Source: Platynereis dumerilii (taxonomy: Eukaryota > Annelida > Polychaeta > Phyllodocida > Nereididae). Taken from it: a stretch of DNA of 64,000 bases. Below, piece by piece: positions 49,150 through 58,819 of the stretch. The position numbers and the translations under genes are program-made. The notes below the pieces were generated by a model that did not search any database, had not been told where the DNA came from, and saw only the letters and a list, made by a program, of their open reading frames with translations. Location: the NCBI GenBank assembly GCA_026936325.1, contig JAPTHN010000003.1:98923538-98987537 (forward strand), written 5' to 3'. Every line of letters starts with the position of its first letter. Position 1 is the first letter of the stretch.

Positions 49150-50050
49150 AATAATAAAAAAAATTAAAGGGAGTTAATTTGATCTTTTTTCACTAAAATG
49201 CGAAAGGTCCGCCTTGAGGGCAGTGTAGCATGTGTAAAGCAGATACACATAAAAATCATGAGGGCTTGTTGGAGGGAAGGACTGCTATAAGAGTCTGATC
49301 TGTAAAATTGGATGAACTGAGTTAGCTTTAATGATTGACTAAGATAGTTGCAAAATTCCTTTTCAAGAGCTAACATGGGTTGTTGTTTTCAGCTAAGATA
49401 ATCTGACACTGAAGTGAAGTTTTCTCCTAAAACATGCTTTGTCAATATTTGTCATCTCTTGGCAGGATTTTTCTTTAGTTGATTAACTTAGTTTCACATG
49501 CAAATTAATTGCATCTGAGAATATTTGGTGAATGCCAAAAACATACTGAAGAGAGAGAGAGAGCTCATTTTGACAAATACAGTGAAGATTTAAAGGATGG
49601 AACAACAGAAAGACCACATGCACTGGATATAGGCATTTTAAAGAAAGGTGGATAAATCAACACATTTATAGATAGACAAAGATACACATAAATTGACTAA
49701 TTGGATGGATTGATGAAAGGATACATGTAGAGTTGTAGACAGACAGGCAGGCAGATAGTTCCTGAGATCTTCATGTATAGGTACACCATGTTTATGATTT
49801 TCTTTTACTGAAATATTTACTACAGTATCGTGGTTATGATATCACTGTAACCTTGCAGAATACGCCAAGGTGTGGAAAACTGTCTTGCTGGAATTAATTC
49901 CAAGGAGACTATAAGATTAATAAGATTGTTGGTGTTGCTGATTGACCAGTTAGTTGGTGTCATCTCTCTCAGCAGCATCGCAAGGATCTCTCTAGCCTCT
50001 CTCAAGATGAGGTCGCTATCCGTAGACTGAGGCTAACACAAACTTCAGTA
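49150..50050. repeat. Rearranged extra partial unit
   Basis: 49150-49433 matches 40700-41030, then the sequence switches within one word to a copy of 39950-40560. The result is a shortened chimeric unit next to the right copy of duplication 2. Confidence 0.7.
49940..50035 (-). other. Array island Y copy
   Basis: Reads SDLILREAREILAMLLREMT and then PTNWSISNT on the minus strand, open beyond both ends. See 40485-40580. Confidence 0.4.
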
Positions 50051-51715
50051 GTTGAATAATTGATCAGAATAGCTTGTTCATATACGTCTCACTCATTTGC
50101 AAAACAAGTTCAATTTAGTGAATAGGACAAGATCAAATAAAGATAATCAAAATATCTCATCTTATGATTAAGATATATATTTTTGGTAATAATGTCGATG
50201 TACATAATGAAAGCTTTTCGATATTATATTTTCAAATGATAACCTCTGGTATTGTTCATCACAATTCGGTGTCACAATAAACATTATAATATTCAATATG
50301 TAATTATCTTATTCTTTGCAGAAGCACTTTCTCTCTTGAAATTTCGTTTTCCACAATGATATAGGCTTAATTTACAGCCAAGAATTAACATAAACAGGAT
50401 TACTGTTCATAAATGTATAAAATACATTAGCCTGGGACTAGAATGTTTTAAATGCGTAAGCCAGACAATACATTTCCATGCAAGGCCTTTTGGGAGTGTT
50501 GATGCCGTGAAAGCATAGATATATTAATCATTTGTTGCTTAGCAACATACTTAAATGAGCAACAAAGGCCTCTTATCCACAGCTCAGCGTTATTGTATTC
50601 TAAGGCGAAATAATTTGATACAAACTTGCTCAGTAGGCGTTTCGCTTGTCTGGCTGGCTTGACAAATCAGCCTAATGATCTCGACATCATGCCGACTTGT
50701 CATCAAGCTCATATATATATTGATTTAAACATATTTATCTTAAACCACTTTTTATATCGATCTTTTTTGTAATTTATGTTCACACAGGGATATACAGGCT
50801 TGAAACATATTTGGTAATGTGCTCATGAGCAACACAAAGCAAAACAACAGCATTGATGCATTTAATGATCTGATTGGAAGCCGTCAAAGCACTCAAAATT
50901 TAATATGATGTGAGAAAAACTATTTTCATGCAGGAAACTGATTATCAGATCAGATGATAGCAAATGATGGTTCACAAGTTTGAGGATAGCCTAATGAGAT
51001 GTTTCAGGTGCATGATGATCACTATTATTTAAACATGAAATTGTCATAACTTCATCTCAAAAATAAAACCGACTATGTCATATGAAGACCTATTGGATCT
51101 GTAATATCACATGCCTTTTTGTGAAATTGTGATATTTAATTAAAGAAATATATTTTTGAGAAAGTCCTATATCCAACCATAAACATGCAGAATATGATTG
51201 AATTGATCGACTGTTGGTATTTCACTGAGCCTGTCTGCTCAGCTGTTATAGTAATAACTGGGCAAACCCATGAATTGCATTTTAACCATATTGGGGAAAT
51301 AGTAACAATTATATCCGAAATGACTCTACCGACAAGGACAATAGCTATCGTTACTGAAGTTGGACTTGTTGCAGAATCATGCAGATTAGGCAGGAGCATG
51401 AAAAACAACAATGAAAGAAAAGAACATACTTGTGTTTGTATACCACAACTGCTGCTGCAACATACTATGCTATTTGACTCTCTTCCATGCAGTCTGTTTG
51501 CATATCTGCTTACTGTCCATAATTCATATATATTTTTATCCAAATATGGCACATTCACGCATGTTAGTGAGCGCACATACACGCGCGTGTACATGTAATT
51601 GAGCGCATCATTACGCATGTATATGGGTTCACGACCACCTGTGAACATGTCATCGCGCAAGCTTGGACATGCAATCCAGCGCAGTTTATTTATCAGAACA
51701 CAGGAGCCCCTCCAG

Positions 51716-51920
51716 CAGTGGCGTAGCCATGGGAGGTTGAGGAGGGGTCTTATTAGGAGGGAACTGTTCATCATTAGGTTGGCATCATCACATTGCAGGA
51801 TTGAAGACCAGTCATGATGGATCAAAGCTATTAAAATTTTGGAAAAAAACTTTTTTTTAGAGACTCCAATGTTATAATTATTGCTGTGCCCCCCTTTAAA
51901 AAATCCTGGATCCGCCTCTG
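51716..51920. mobile_element. Nested hAT-type MITE
   Basis: Begins CAGTGGCGTAGCCATGGG and ends TCCTGGATCCGCCTCTG. The CAGWGGCG ends with inner g-rich/c-rich tracts are a common hAT MITE pattern. An 8 bp target duplication is not evident. Confidence 0.55.
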
Positions 51921-51932
51921 TAGATTACCCAT

Positions 51933-52020
51933 ATGCGCTGGAAAGCATGTCCACTCATGCGCTGGAAAGCATGTCCACTCATGCGCTGGAAAGCATGTCC
52001 ACTCATGCGCTGGAAAGCAA
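51933..52020. repeat. 24 bp minisatellite, nearly four units
   Basis: Units start with ATGCGCTGGAAAGCATG at 51933, 51957, 51981 and 52005 without interruption; the last is partial. Open frames across it in several frames and both strands are translations of the repeat. Confidence 0.9.
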
Positions 52021-52466
52021 GTACACAATCCAAAACCTTCGCGCGTGCGCGCTGTGGCACATCCACGCGCGTGTATGTGTCAAATATTGCACATCCACGA
52101 GTCCCAAAAGCGTGTATGTGCGCTCTAGAGCATGCGTGGATATGTCATATTTGGATAAAAATATACCTCCCATAATTACGTTGCCGTCATCCATTGCCAG
52201 AAGATAGTTATCACTGTATACAAAAATTCCTCTGAATAATTGTTTCTTCCTAAGGAAAAAAAGCAGAGCATCAGGTTTTTTGGACCTGATGTTCCTTTGA
52301 GGGGATCGGGAGCTATGGATTTTTGTTGAAAAAAGTTGTCTCCATCTGTCACGAGGGTACCATTATGTTTCCCACACGAAAAAATTATGTCACATTGGTT
52401 CGCGTATGAAAAAGTTGGACTCTGTTGGAGTCAAGATAAAATCAATAGCCCTACCACCACAATGTT

Positions 52467-53396
52467 GTGGCAGTCTCAACCAGGATAACATGTCCTAAAC
52501 GACCGCCCGTTGTGAAATTTTACCGCAGTTTCAAGAAGTTTGATGATAAAGCCTTCCTTGAAGATCTTCAGAGCGTTCCTTTTCAAGTGACTGATGTTTT
52601 TACCGATGTCGATGACACATACTGGGCCTTTGATTTGCTCTTGAAGGATGTTGTTAATAAGCATGTGCCACTCAAAAAGAAGATCATAAAGCACAGCAAC
52701 GCTCCATTTATGAACAGCGCACTAAGGAAATGCATGTATCAAAAAAGAGTTGCCCACAATAAGGCCCGTAAAGACCCTAGAAACTCCAGGAAATGGGAAG
52801 ATTTTAGGCTTAAACGGAATGCCTTTGTTTCCATGAAGCGTAAATCAATCAAAACGTACTTCAAAGAACGATGTGCCGATGGTCCTTCATCACAAAATTT
52901 GTGGTCCACTCTCCGACCCTATTTTTCGAACAAAAATTCAACAAATGATTGCTATGCTTTACGTGAAAATAGTGCCATTATAACGACACCAAATTCTGTT
53001 GTCGAGACATTCGGGGATTATTTCGGAAATATTACGGAGAGCATTGGCATCAATGAAAATTTTGCTGAAGATTCTGACATCTCAAATAATATTTCGGTGT
53101 ACGAAAATCACCCTAGTGTATTATGGATTAAAAGGACAAATAGTGACCGACGCTTCACTCTTAAGCCTGTGTCTTATGCTGACGTAGCAGGGACGCTACG
53201 CAACATAAACCCGAAGAAAGCGACAGGCTTCGACCAACTCCCCCCGAAACTGCTCAAGATTTCTGCTACTGTGCTTACTTGCCCAATTGTATCGCTTTTT
53301 AATCGGATTGTTGATGCCAAGTCTTTTCCCAGTGACCTTAAAAAAGCAGAAATTACGCCCATCTTTAAGAGCAAAGACAAGTACGATAAAAAAAAA
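52467..53396 (+). CDS. LINE ORF2, linker and start of RT domain (partial)
   Basis: The frame is open from about 52449; there is no credible start codon because the 5' part is missing. It carries the spacer typical between endonuclease and RT in jockey/CR1-like ORF2 (KFYRSFKKFDDKAFLEDLQS; later KWEDFRLKRNAFVSMKRKSI), then the early RT motif NPKKATGFDQLPPKLLK. It leaves frame at a run of nine A residues at 53388-53396, beyond which the correct continuation KNFRPISILPS lies in the next frame. One extra A explains this and may be a mutation or a homopolymer sequencing error. Confidence 0.85.
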
Positions 53397-54693
53397 TTTC
53401 AGGCCAATAAGTATATTACCTTCGATGGCAATTATTATAGAAAAGCTTATTAATAAGCAAATTCAAAATTTCTCAAATGAGACTCTTCATGTCAACATCT
53501 CTGCCTATAGGAAATCCTATAATACACAATGTGTCGCTATTAAGGCAATCGAAGATTGGAAGTTGAGTCTCGACCAAGGTCTCCACACTGCAGCGATAAG
53601 TACTGACCTCAGCAAAGCCTTTGACGTTTTGCCGCACGGCCTCCTCCTCGCTAAGCTCAGTGCCTATGGCTTTGATACAGACTCCATTAAACTTATGTGT
53701 AATTATTTAAGTGAAAGGAAACAACGAGTAAAGATTAATGACTCTAAGAGTAAATGGTATAAAATAAAGAAGGGAGTCCCGCAGGGATCGGTCCTCGGGC
53801 CGACCCTGTTTAACCTATTTATTAACGACATTTTCTGTATTATTGATGACTCCAGCCTATACAACTACGCTGACGATAATGTAATTTCTTATTCTTCTAC
53901 GGATTCAAATGTTTTAAAATCGATCTTAGAATCAGATATAAGAAATGTATTAAACTGGTTTAAAGACAATGGCATGAAGGCCAACCCGGAGAAGTTTCAG
54001 CTGATCTCCTTCGGCAACACTCTGAACTCGATAAAAGCAGGTACCACAGAAATTTGTAGTCAGTCCTCAATCAAGTATTTGGGTATCTATGTCGACAATA
54101 AATTGACATTTCACGATCATGTTGAAAAAATGTGTTCAAAGGCCAGTAAGCAGGCCAATGCATTAATGCGTCTCTGTAACACTATTGACTATGACACTAA
54201 GTTCTTATTGTATAAAGCCTTCATATCTGCAAATTTTGATTATTGCCCTGTAATTTGGTCATTATGTTATAAAACTGACCTTGCAAAAATTTGTAAACTT
54301 CAAACAAGGGCCTTAAGATTTGTATCATGTAACTTTGATCTGAGTGGTAGAGATCTTCTTGAGTATTGCAATACTACAAGTGTCACTTCTATGTGTATGA
54401 TTAAGATAGCTATAGAGATGTATAAAATTGTATATGACATATCGCCTCATTATTTATGTCAGATGTTCAAACTTACTAGAAACAATTATATTTTACGTGG
54501 TCATAGATCGTTACAGTTGAGAACTCCTCGTACAACTAGATACGGAAAACTCAGTTTATCTTATGCAGGGGTTAAGTTATGGAACCATCTGCCAAATGCA
54601 ATGAAGGAAGCCGGTAGCTTAAATGATTTTAGGAAATTATTACAGGATTGGGTTCCGCCTGATAATATATGGTTTTATGTAAACAGTTTTTAA
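53388..54693 (+). CDS. LINE ORF2, reverse transcriptase and C-terminal region
   Basis: Continues the RT after the A-run and stays open to TAA at 54691-54693. Landmarks: KNFRPISILPSMA; motif A DLSKAFDVLPHG from 53604; motif B GVPQGSVLGPTLFNLFIND from 53773; catalytic YADD at 53866-53877; then WFKDNGMKANPEKFQLISFG and the thumb/C-terminal segment with LLYKAFISANFDYCPVIW. No RNase H domain is visible. Known role of the family: target-primed reverse transcription of the element's own RNA. All catalytic aspartates are present. Confidence 0.9.
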
Positions 54694-55466
54694 ATGTCTT
54701 GTTTTTATACCTTTGTTTTAATCAATGTTTTTAGACTCAAATGTCTACAGCTTAGGCAAATTGCCTAATTACTTGTACATATCTGTAAATACTGTGTACA
54801 TATGTAAATATCTATCTTTTAGTCACATAATAGCCTCGGCTAGTGTTTTATTGTTTGTAACCCGTGACTCAAAATAAAAAATTTGTTATTTGTTATTGTT
54901 ATTGTTATTGTTATTGTTATAAGTATCATCTGGTCAGCCCAAAAATGTCATCTTGGGTGAACTGCTTCTCATATATCTCGGTAAAAGCTAGTTAAAAAAA
55001 ATATGAGTATATTTTCGAGATTATCCAGTTGTGTATTGCAAACAGACTTTACACTTTAAATTGGAATAAGGTTAACATTTCTGGAGACACTGAAACCTTG
55101 GGTCGTTGTGTGGGATCCAAATCTCCCATCGATCCGAGCAAAAAAAACAAACAAAAGCAAATCTGGCAACTTCAAAATGAGATCAACTGAGTTTTTGATG
55201 TTTTTGGCATGGAAAGTCCATTGCTATATTTGGATTAGCTTTTTCGACTAGTTTACTTCCTTTGACTTTTCATCCAGTGGCAGTGGATGGTTAATTTCTG
55301 CTGTGGTCACTGTGTGATCTTTTTGTCCATTAAAGGGAAGCCAGACAAGGTCACCTGTGGGATCTGGCTTTCTGCAGTGAGCAAATAGACAGAGACAGTT
55401 TCTTTCACAACATTCAAAGGCAAGACTGCAGGTTGTAGGATTTATCTAGTACAAAAGTAAGTCCGA

Positions 55467-55508
55467 ATAAAGACATTGTACGCGTACAATATTTCGACCT
55501 TTATTTGC
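55467..55508. repeat. Dyad with ATTGTACGCGTACAAT core
   Basis: A perfect 16 bp palindrome at 55475-55490, flanked by aataaag on the left and ctttatt on the right, so both strands carry AATAAA. It belongs to a short insertion not found in the other copies of block P. It may be the end of a retroelement or a tiny MITE. Confidence 0.5.
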
Positions 55509-56349
55509 CCTAGCTTGATATAAGCAGCAGAGGCAATATGCCGGGAAAAAAGGCTTAATAAACTTTTGCATGGTACTTTAGTTAGTAGCCAATGTTGCAT
55601 TTAATAATATAATAAAATGTTGGATTGGCAGGATCATTCTCGTTCTTGCATACAATCTATAACACATTGTAATGTGAATAGCCACACAGAGAGTGGTTGG
55701 ATTCACAAATAATTGAAGTGATCGAAATAGATTTATGCATAGATTGAGAGATGGACAGAAAAACAGAGAGACAGAACTGACAGCTAAAGGATGAAGAATT
55801 GAAGATATTGCTGTGAGAGTAAGAGCTGGCTGAATATGCTTCACTTTTGTGCTTTATTAGTTAGAGTTATTCTGATCAGGTCTCAGAATTGTCTCTGAGT
55901 TGAATTAATTTTCATCTGTGAAAAGCATGCTTTGTCAATATTTGTCATCTCTTTGCAGGAGTTTTCTTTGGTTGATTAACTTAGTTTTACTTGAGAATTA
56001 ATTGCATCTGAGAATATTTGGTGAATACCAACAACAGGCAGACGAGGAAGCTCATTTTGACAGAAAAATGAAAGGATACAGAACTGAGGAATAGATGGAG
56101 CAATAGAAATGAAGACACATATATATATAGACATTGACTAGATAGACAAATAAATAGATTACTAGACAGACAAATGAAGAGACTGCCTGATAGATAGGTG
56201 AAGAACAAGTGTAATATTCACTTAGCCAGTATATGTATATAATGAGTGTTACTGTTGCCATTGCAGAATATTTAAGTCATTAAAAACTGACTTGCTAGCC
56301 TTAATTCTAAGGAGTCTATAGGATTATGAGATTGCTGTAGTGTTGCCGA

Positions 56350-56450
56350 TTGACCAGTAAGTTGGTGTCATCACTCTCATCAGCATCACAAGGATCTCAC
56401 TCCCCTCTGTTAAGATGAGGTCTCTCCTCAATGGAAGGAGGCTGACATAA
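56350..56450 (-). other. Array island Y copy
   Basis: Reads RDLILTEGSEILVMLMRVMT and then PTYWSIGNT on the minus strand. See 40485-40580. Confidence 0.4.
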
Positions 56451-56489
56451 CCTGCAATAAAAAATAGATTAGAATAGCTTTTTCATACA

Positions 56490-56522
56490 CTTTACTGCTT
56501 CTGTCTTGCAGGTAAGTTTATT
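56490..56522 (+). promoter_or_regulatory. Candidate recursive splice site
   Basis: tttactgcttctgtcttgCAG followed directly by GTAAGTTTATTC (junction 56511/56512). Both halves match consensus very well. The equivalent position in the other block R copies does not keep the motif (62366 reads atatcaggtgcctg), so conservation support is absent here. Confidence 0.35.
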
Positions 56523-57119
56523 CAAACAATTCTCCAATATACGAGTATACATATTGGCAGATTTTCACAACTCTATTTGCAGTTTTTTTCTGTCAAATGC
56601 CATATATAATAATTACCACACGACTGACTGTTCAATTTTGGCTTCATCAAATTCAGGAACAGTTTAAAAAACTCGTTTATCCCACATTTCATCACATTTG
56701 ATTGTGCTCAAGAATTTACATAAACAGGATTACTGTTCATGTATGTATAAAGCACATTAGCATCTGAGGATTAAGCTGGCTGTAAATGTGTAAGCGCGAC
56801 AATACATTTTCATGCAAGGCCTTCGGGAGTGGTGATGCCATGAAAGCATAGATATTAATCACTTGTCGCTTAGCTACATTACATACTTTAATGAGCAAGA
56901 AAAGCCTCTCATCCATAGCATTGTCATATTCTTAGGAGAAAACCTTTTGACATAAATTTGCTTGGTAGACGTTTTCATTGTCTGGGAAAATCAACCTAAT
57001 GATCTCAACATTTACTACTTATCATTAACCTGATATTATTAAATTTATCAGAGATTATATTTGTGACGCATTCGAGAAACTGCAAAACTATATTTACCAA
57101 TAAATATCAATATTTGTTA

Positions 57120-58452
57120 TCTTATTTTTTATATAATTGCATTATATCAGTATAACAGTGCAACATGGAAATAGCAACAGTAAATTTTTGACATGTGTGA
57201 GCACTGAAGAAAATTGCATTGAAAAAACCCACCAAACAACACACGAATGTACAGAGGTGACAGTGAGGCTCCTACAGGACCAGAACGAGGCTTAATGGTC
57301 AAGACAAGTGAAACTACGGGCTACCAGACGCAATTGAAGCTGTTAACTGACATGATCAAAGAAATGAAAGTATCTTATGACGTTCATATGAACCAAGTAC
57401 TTAGAAAATTGGAAAATAGTCAAGATGAAAATATCAAATTATGCCGAACAGTTAAACATTTAACAGAAGAAGTTGAAAAACAGAAAATAGAATTACAAAA
57501 CTTGAAAGGTATTTCACGATCCTCTAAAACTATCCATCAAGAACAAAATTTGAATTTTACTGACACAAGCAACCTGGATGAAAACAGACCTTCATGTACA
57601 TTCCAACGTTACAAGCTGCATTATAAAAATTCATATGAAAATAGTTATGTAAACAAAGGAAAACACAACAACTTGATAATATCAGGAATTGATGTCGGTA
57701 AGAATGATCCTCTTACTTTCATACAAGCATTTTTGGCTGCGCACTTCTCTACCGGACCACATGGAATACTTGCTGTGAGAAAGATAAATGTTGAAAAATA
57801 TCTTGTCACTATGAAATCATGTTGGGATTTAAGATTGATATATAATACAAGGATGAAATTAAAAAATAAGAAAATGTATATATCTGAAGACTTGACAGCA
57901 GAACAATCAAGATTATTTAATAAAGCCAGACAACTAAAGAAACATGGTCATATAAAATCCACATGGACAAAGGAAGGTACAATATTTTGCAAGAAAGATA
58001 TAAATGATGATCCAAAAGAATTAAAAGAAGGACACTTGCTTCTTACACTTAATGACAGATATGATGCGCACCAACATCCAGACTGTGAAGACAAGCAAAC
58101 GAAAGCTGAAGCTGAAGTAATTCATGTAAATAAAAGTGCAAAAACACAGATGAATCAAGGAATAGGTATTATGGAAGACAACGACGTTGGAGAAGATATT
58201 TTGAAGACAGTACAAGAAATAATAGAAAAAATCAAGCAATCAAGATTACCCCACACATCGCATTAACATCATATGGAATCAATATTACAACTTTCTCATA
58301 TCAACATCTTATGATTATTTTTGTATTTTTTAATAATATTTATTTCATTTTTTTTTCAACTTTGTAAAATTTGGATCATTTTCCCATCAGCGGCAAACAT
58401 ATTGCTTTCGGGAAAATTACCAATAAATCAAATCAAATCAAATAAATAAATG
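57120..58452 (+). mobile_element. ORF1-only LINE-like element
   Basis: An intact ORF1-type frame (57247-58266) is followed by only about 155 bp before an (AAATC)n-type tail at about 58422-58452. No ORF2 or RT remnant follows the ORF. It separates blocks R and S of the third array, which adjoin in unit 2. The 5' boundary is uncertain. The layout recalls half-LINE elements that keep ORF1 and a 3' end recognised by another element's RT. Confidence 0.65.
57247..58266 (+). CDS. LINE ORF1-type nucleic-acid-binding protein, intact
   Basis: 339 codons from ATG to TAA without interruption. Residues about 25-100 form a likely coiled coil (LLTDMIKEMKVSYDVHMNQV; HLTEEVEKQKIELQNLKG). The central part opens with NLIISGIDVGKNDPL, the usual start of the RRM-like domain in LINE ORF1 proteins. 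The C-terminal part has MYISEDLTAEQSRLFNKARQ, then GHIKSTWTKEGTIFCKK, which matches the conserved ORF1/baculovirus FP-like C-terminal pattern. No CCHC zinc knuckle is seen. The tail is acidic and lysine-rich. Family role: RNA binding in the retrotransposition particle. No ORF2 lies nearby, so any movement would depend on another LINE. Intactness suggests youth or selection. Confidence 0.8.
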   Translation: MYRGDSEAPTGPERGLMVKTSETTGYQTQLKLLTDMIKEMKVSYDVHMNQVLRKLENSQDENIKLCRTVKHLTEEVEKQKIELQNLKGISRSSKTIHQEQNLNFTDTSNLDENRPSCTFQRYKLHYKNSYENSYVNKGKHNNLIISGIDVGKNDPLTFIQAFLAAHFSTGPHGILAVRKINVEKYLVTMKSCWDLRLIYNTRMKLKNKKMYISEDLTAEQSRLFNKARQLKKHGHIKSTWTKEGTIFCKKDINDDPKELKEGHLLLTLNDRYDAHQHPDCEDKQTKAEAEVIHVNKSAKTQMNQGIGIMEDNDVGEDILKTVQEIIEKIKQSRLPHTSH

Positions 58453-58520
58453 AAATATATATTTTTCTATTCCATGTTCAATTCATAAAAAAAAAAATCT
58501 GTATTTTAGATCACTGTTCT

Positions 58521-58620
58521 AATTACATGTAAGAGTGATTGTAAGCCCAAGAGGGCTGGGGGCTAAGGGGAAGCTATGAGCCACCCACAAATAAACGATT
58601 TTCTCTTTCTCTCTCTCTCT
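58521..58620 (+). mobile_element. Possible 3' end of another retroelement
   Basis: A locally GC-richer stretch (gcccaagagggctgggggct, then aataaacgattttc) running into a TCTCTT simple repeat at 58597-58620. The AATAAA and simple tail look like a truncated LINE or SINE end. No domain to confirm it. Confidence 0.3.
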
Positions 58621-58819
58621 ATTAAAGACGTTTTTGTCTTAGACAATTTTTTATCTCAATCTTAGACAATTTTTTATCTCAATCTTTTAAAATGATTTAT
58701 GTGCCCACAGGGAAATAAAATGTTTGACACTCATGCACCTGACTGTCGATGAAGTGAACATTTTAATGCTATATGTCTGCCTGTTTGAAAAAGACTATTG
58801 TATTTGTGCATTTTGGAAT

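Larger units (their letters stand above)
46570..51130. repeat. Third array, unit 2 (T-U-P-Q-Q'-R-S)
   Basis: Blocks in order: T 46.57-47.0, U 47.05-47.34, P 47.4-47.8, Q 47.85-49.02, a second Q at 49.44-50.04, R 50.04-50.72 and S 50.86-51.13 kb. The extra Q follows a junction at about 49434. Confidence 0.65.
51525..52169. mobile_element. MITE with 8 bp target duplication
   Basis: A 645 bp insertion flanked by CCATAATT on both sides (51517-51524 and 52170-52177). The ends are inverted over about 39 bp and share tatttttatccaaatatg. The empty form is seen at 46915 and 59460. Rich in alternating purine-pyrimidine words such as acgcgcgtgt. It contains a nested element (51716-51920) and a 24 bp minisatellite (51933-52020). 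The 8 bp duplication would fit hAT, but the ends are not typical. Confidence 0.78.
52449..54921 (+). mobile_element. 5'-truncated non-LTR retrotransposon (LINE)
   Basis: Contains the linker and reverse transcriptase part of ORF2 (52467-54693), a 3' untranslated region of about 190 bp and a (TTATTG)n tail at 54882-54921. No endonuclease domain is present, so the copy is 5'-truncated, as is usual for target-primed insertion. The RT sequence fits the jockey/CR1 group; a finer clade needs a tree. It sits between blocks T and U of the third array. The single frame break implies a fairly recent insertion. Confidence 0.88.
55010..57050. repeat. Third array, unit 3 (blocks U-P-Q-R)
   Basis: Block U about 55.0-55.2, P 55.2-55.6, Q 55.6-56.46 and R 56.46-57.0 kb, interrupted upstream by the LINE and downstream by the ORF1 element. 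An extra 80 bp sits in block P at about 55449-55530. Confidence 0.65.

Noticed and set aside
51136-51825. 229-codon minus-strand and 137-codon plus-strand frames
   Set aside because: They cross the boundary of the MITE at 51525 and the nested element at 51716, overlap each other on opposite strands, and have no recognisable domain.
51933-52020. CRISPR-like repeat
   Set aside because: The 24 bp units are directly adjacent with no spacers, and the surroundings are eukaryotic. It is a minisatellite.
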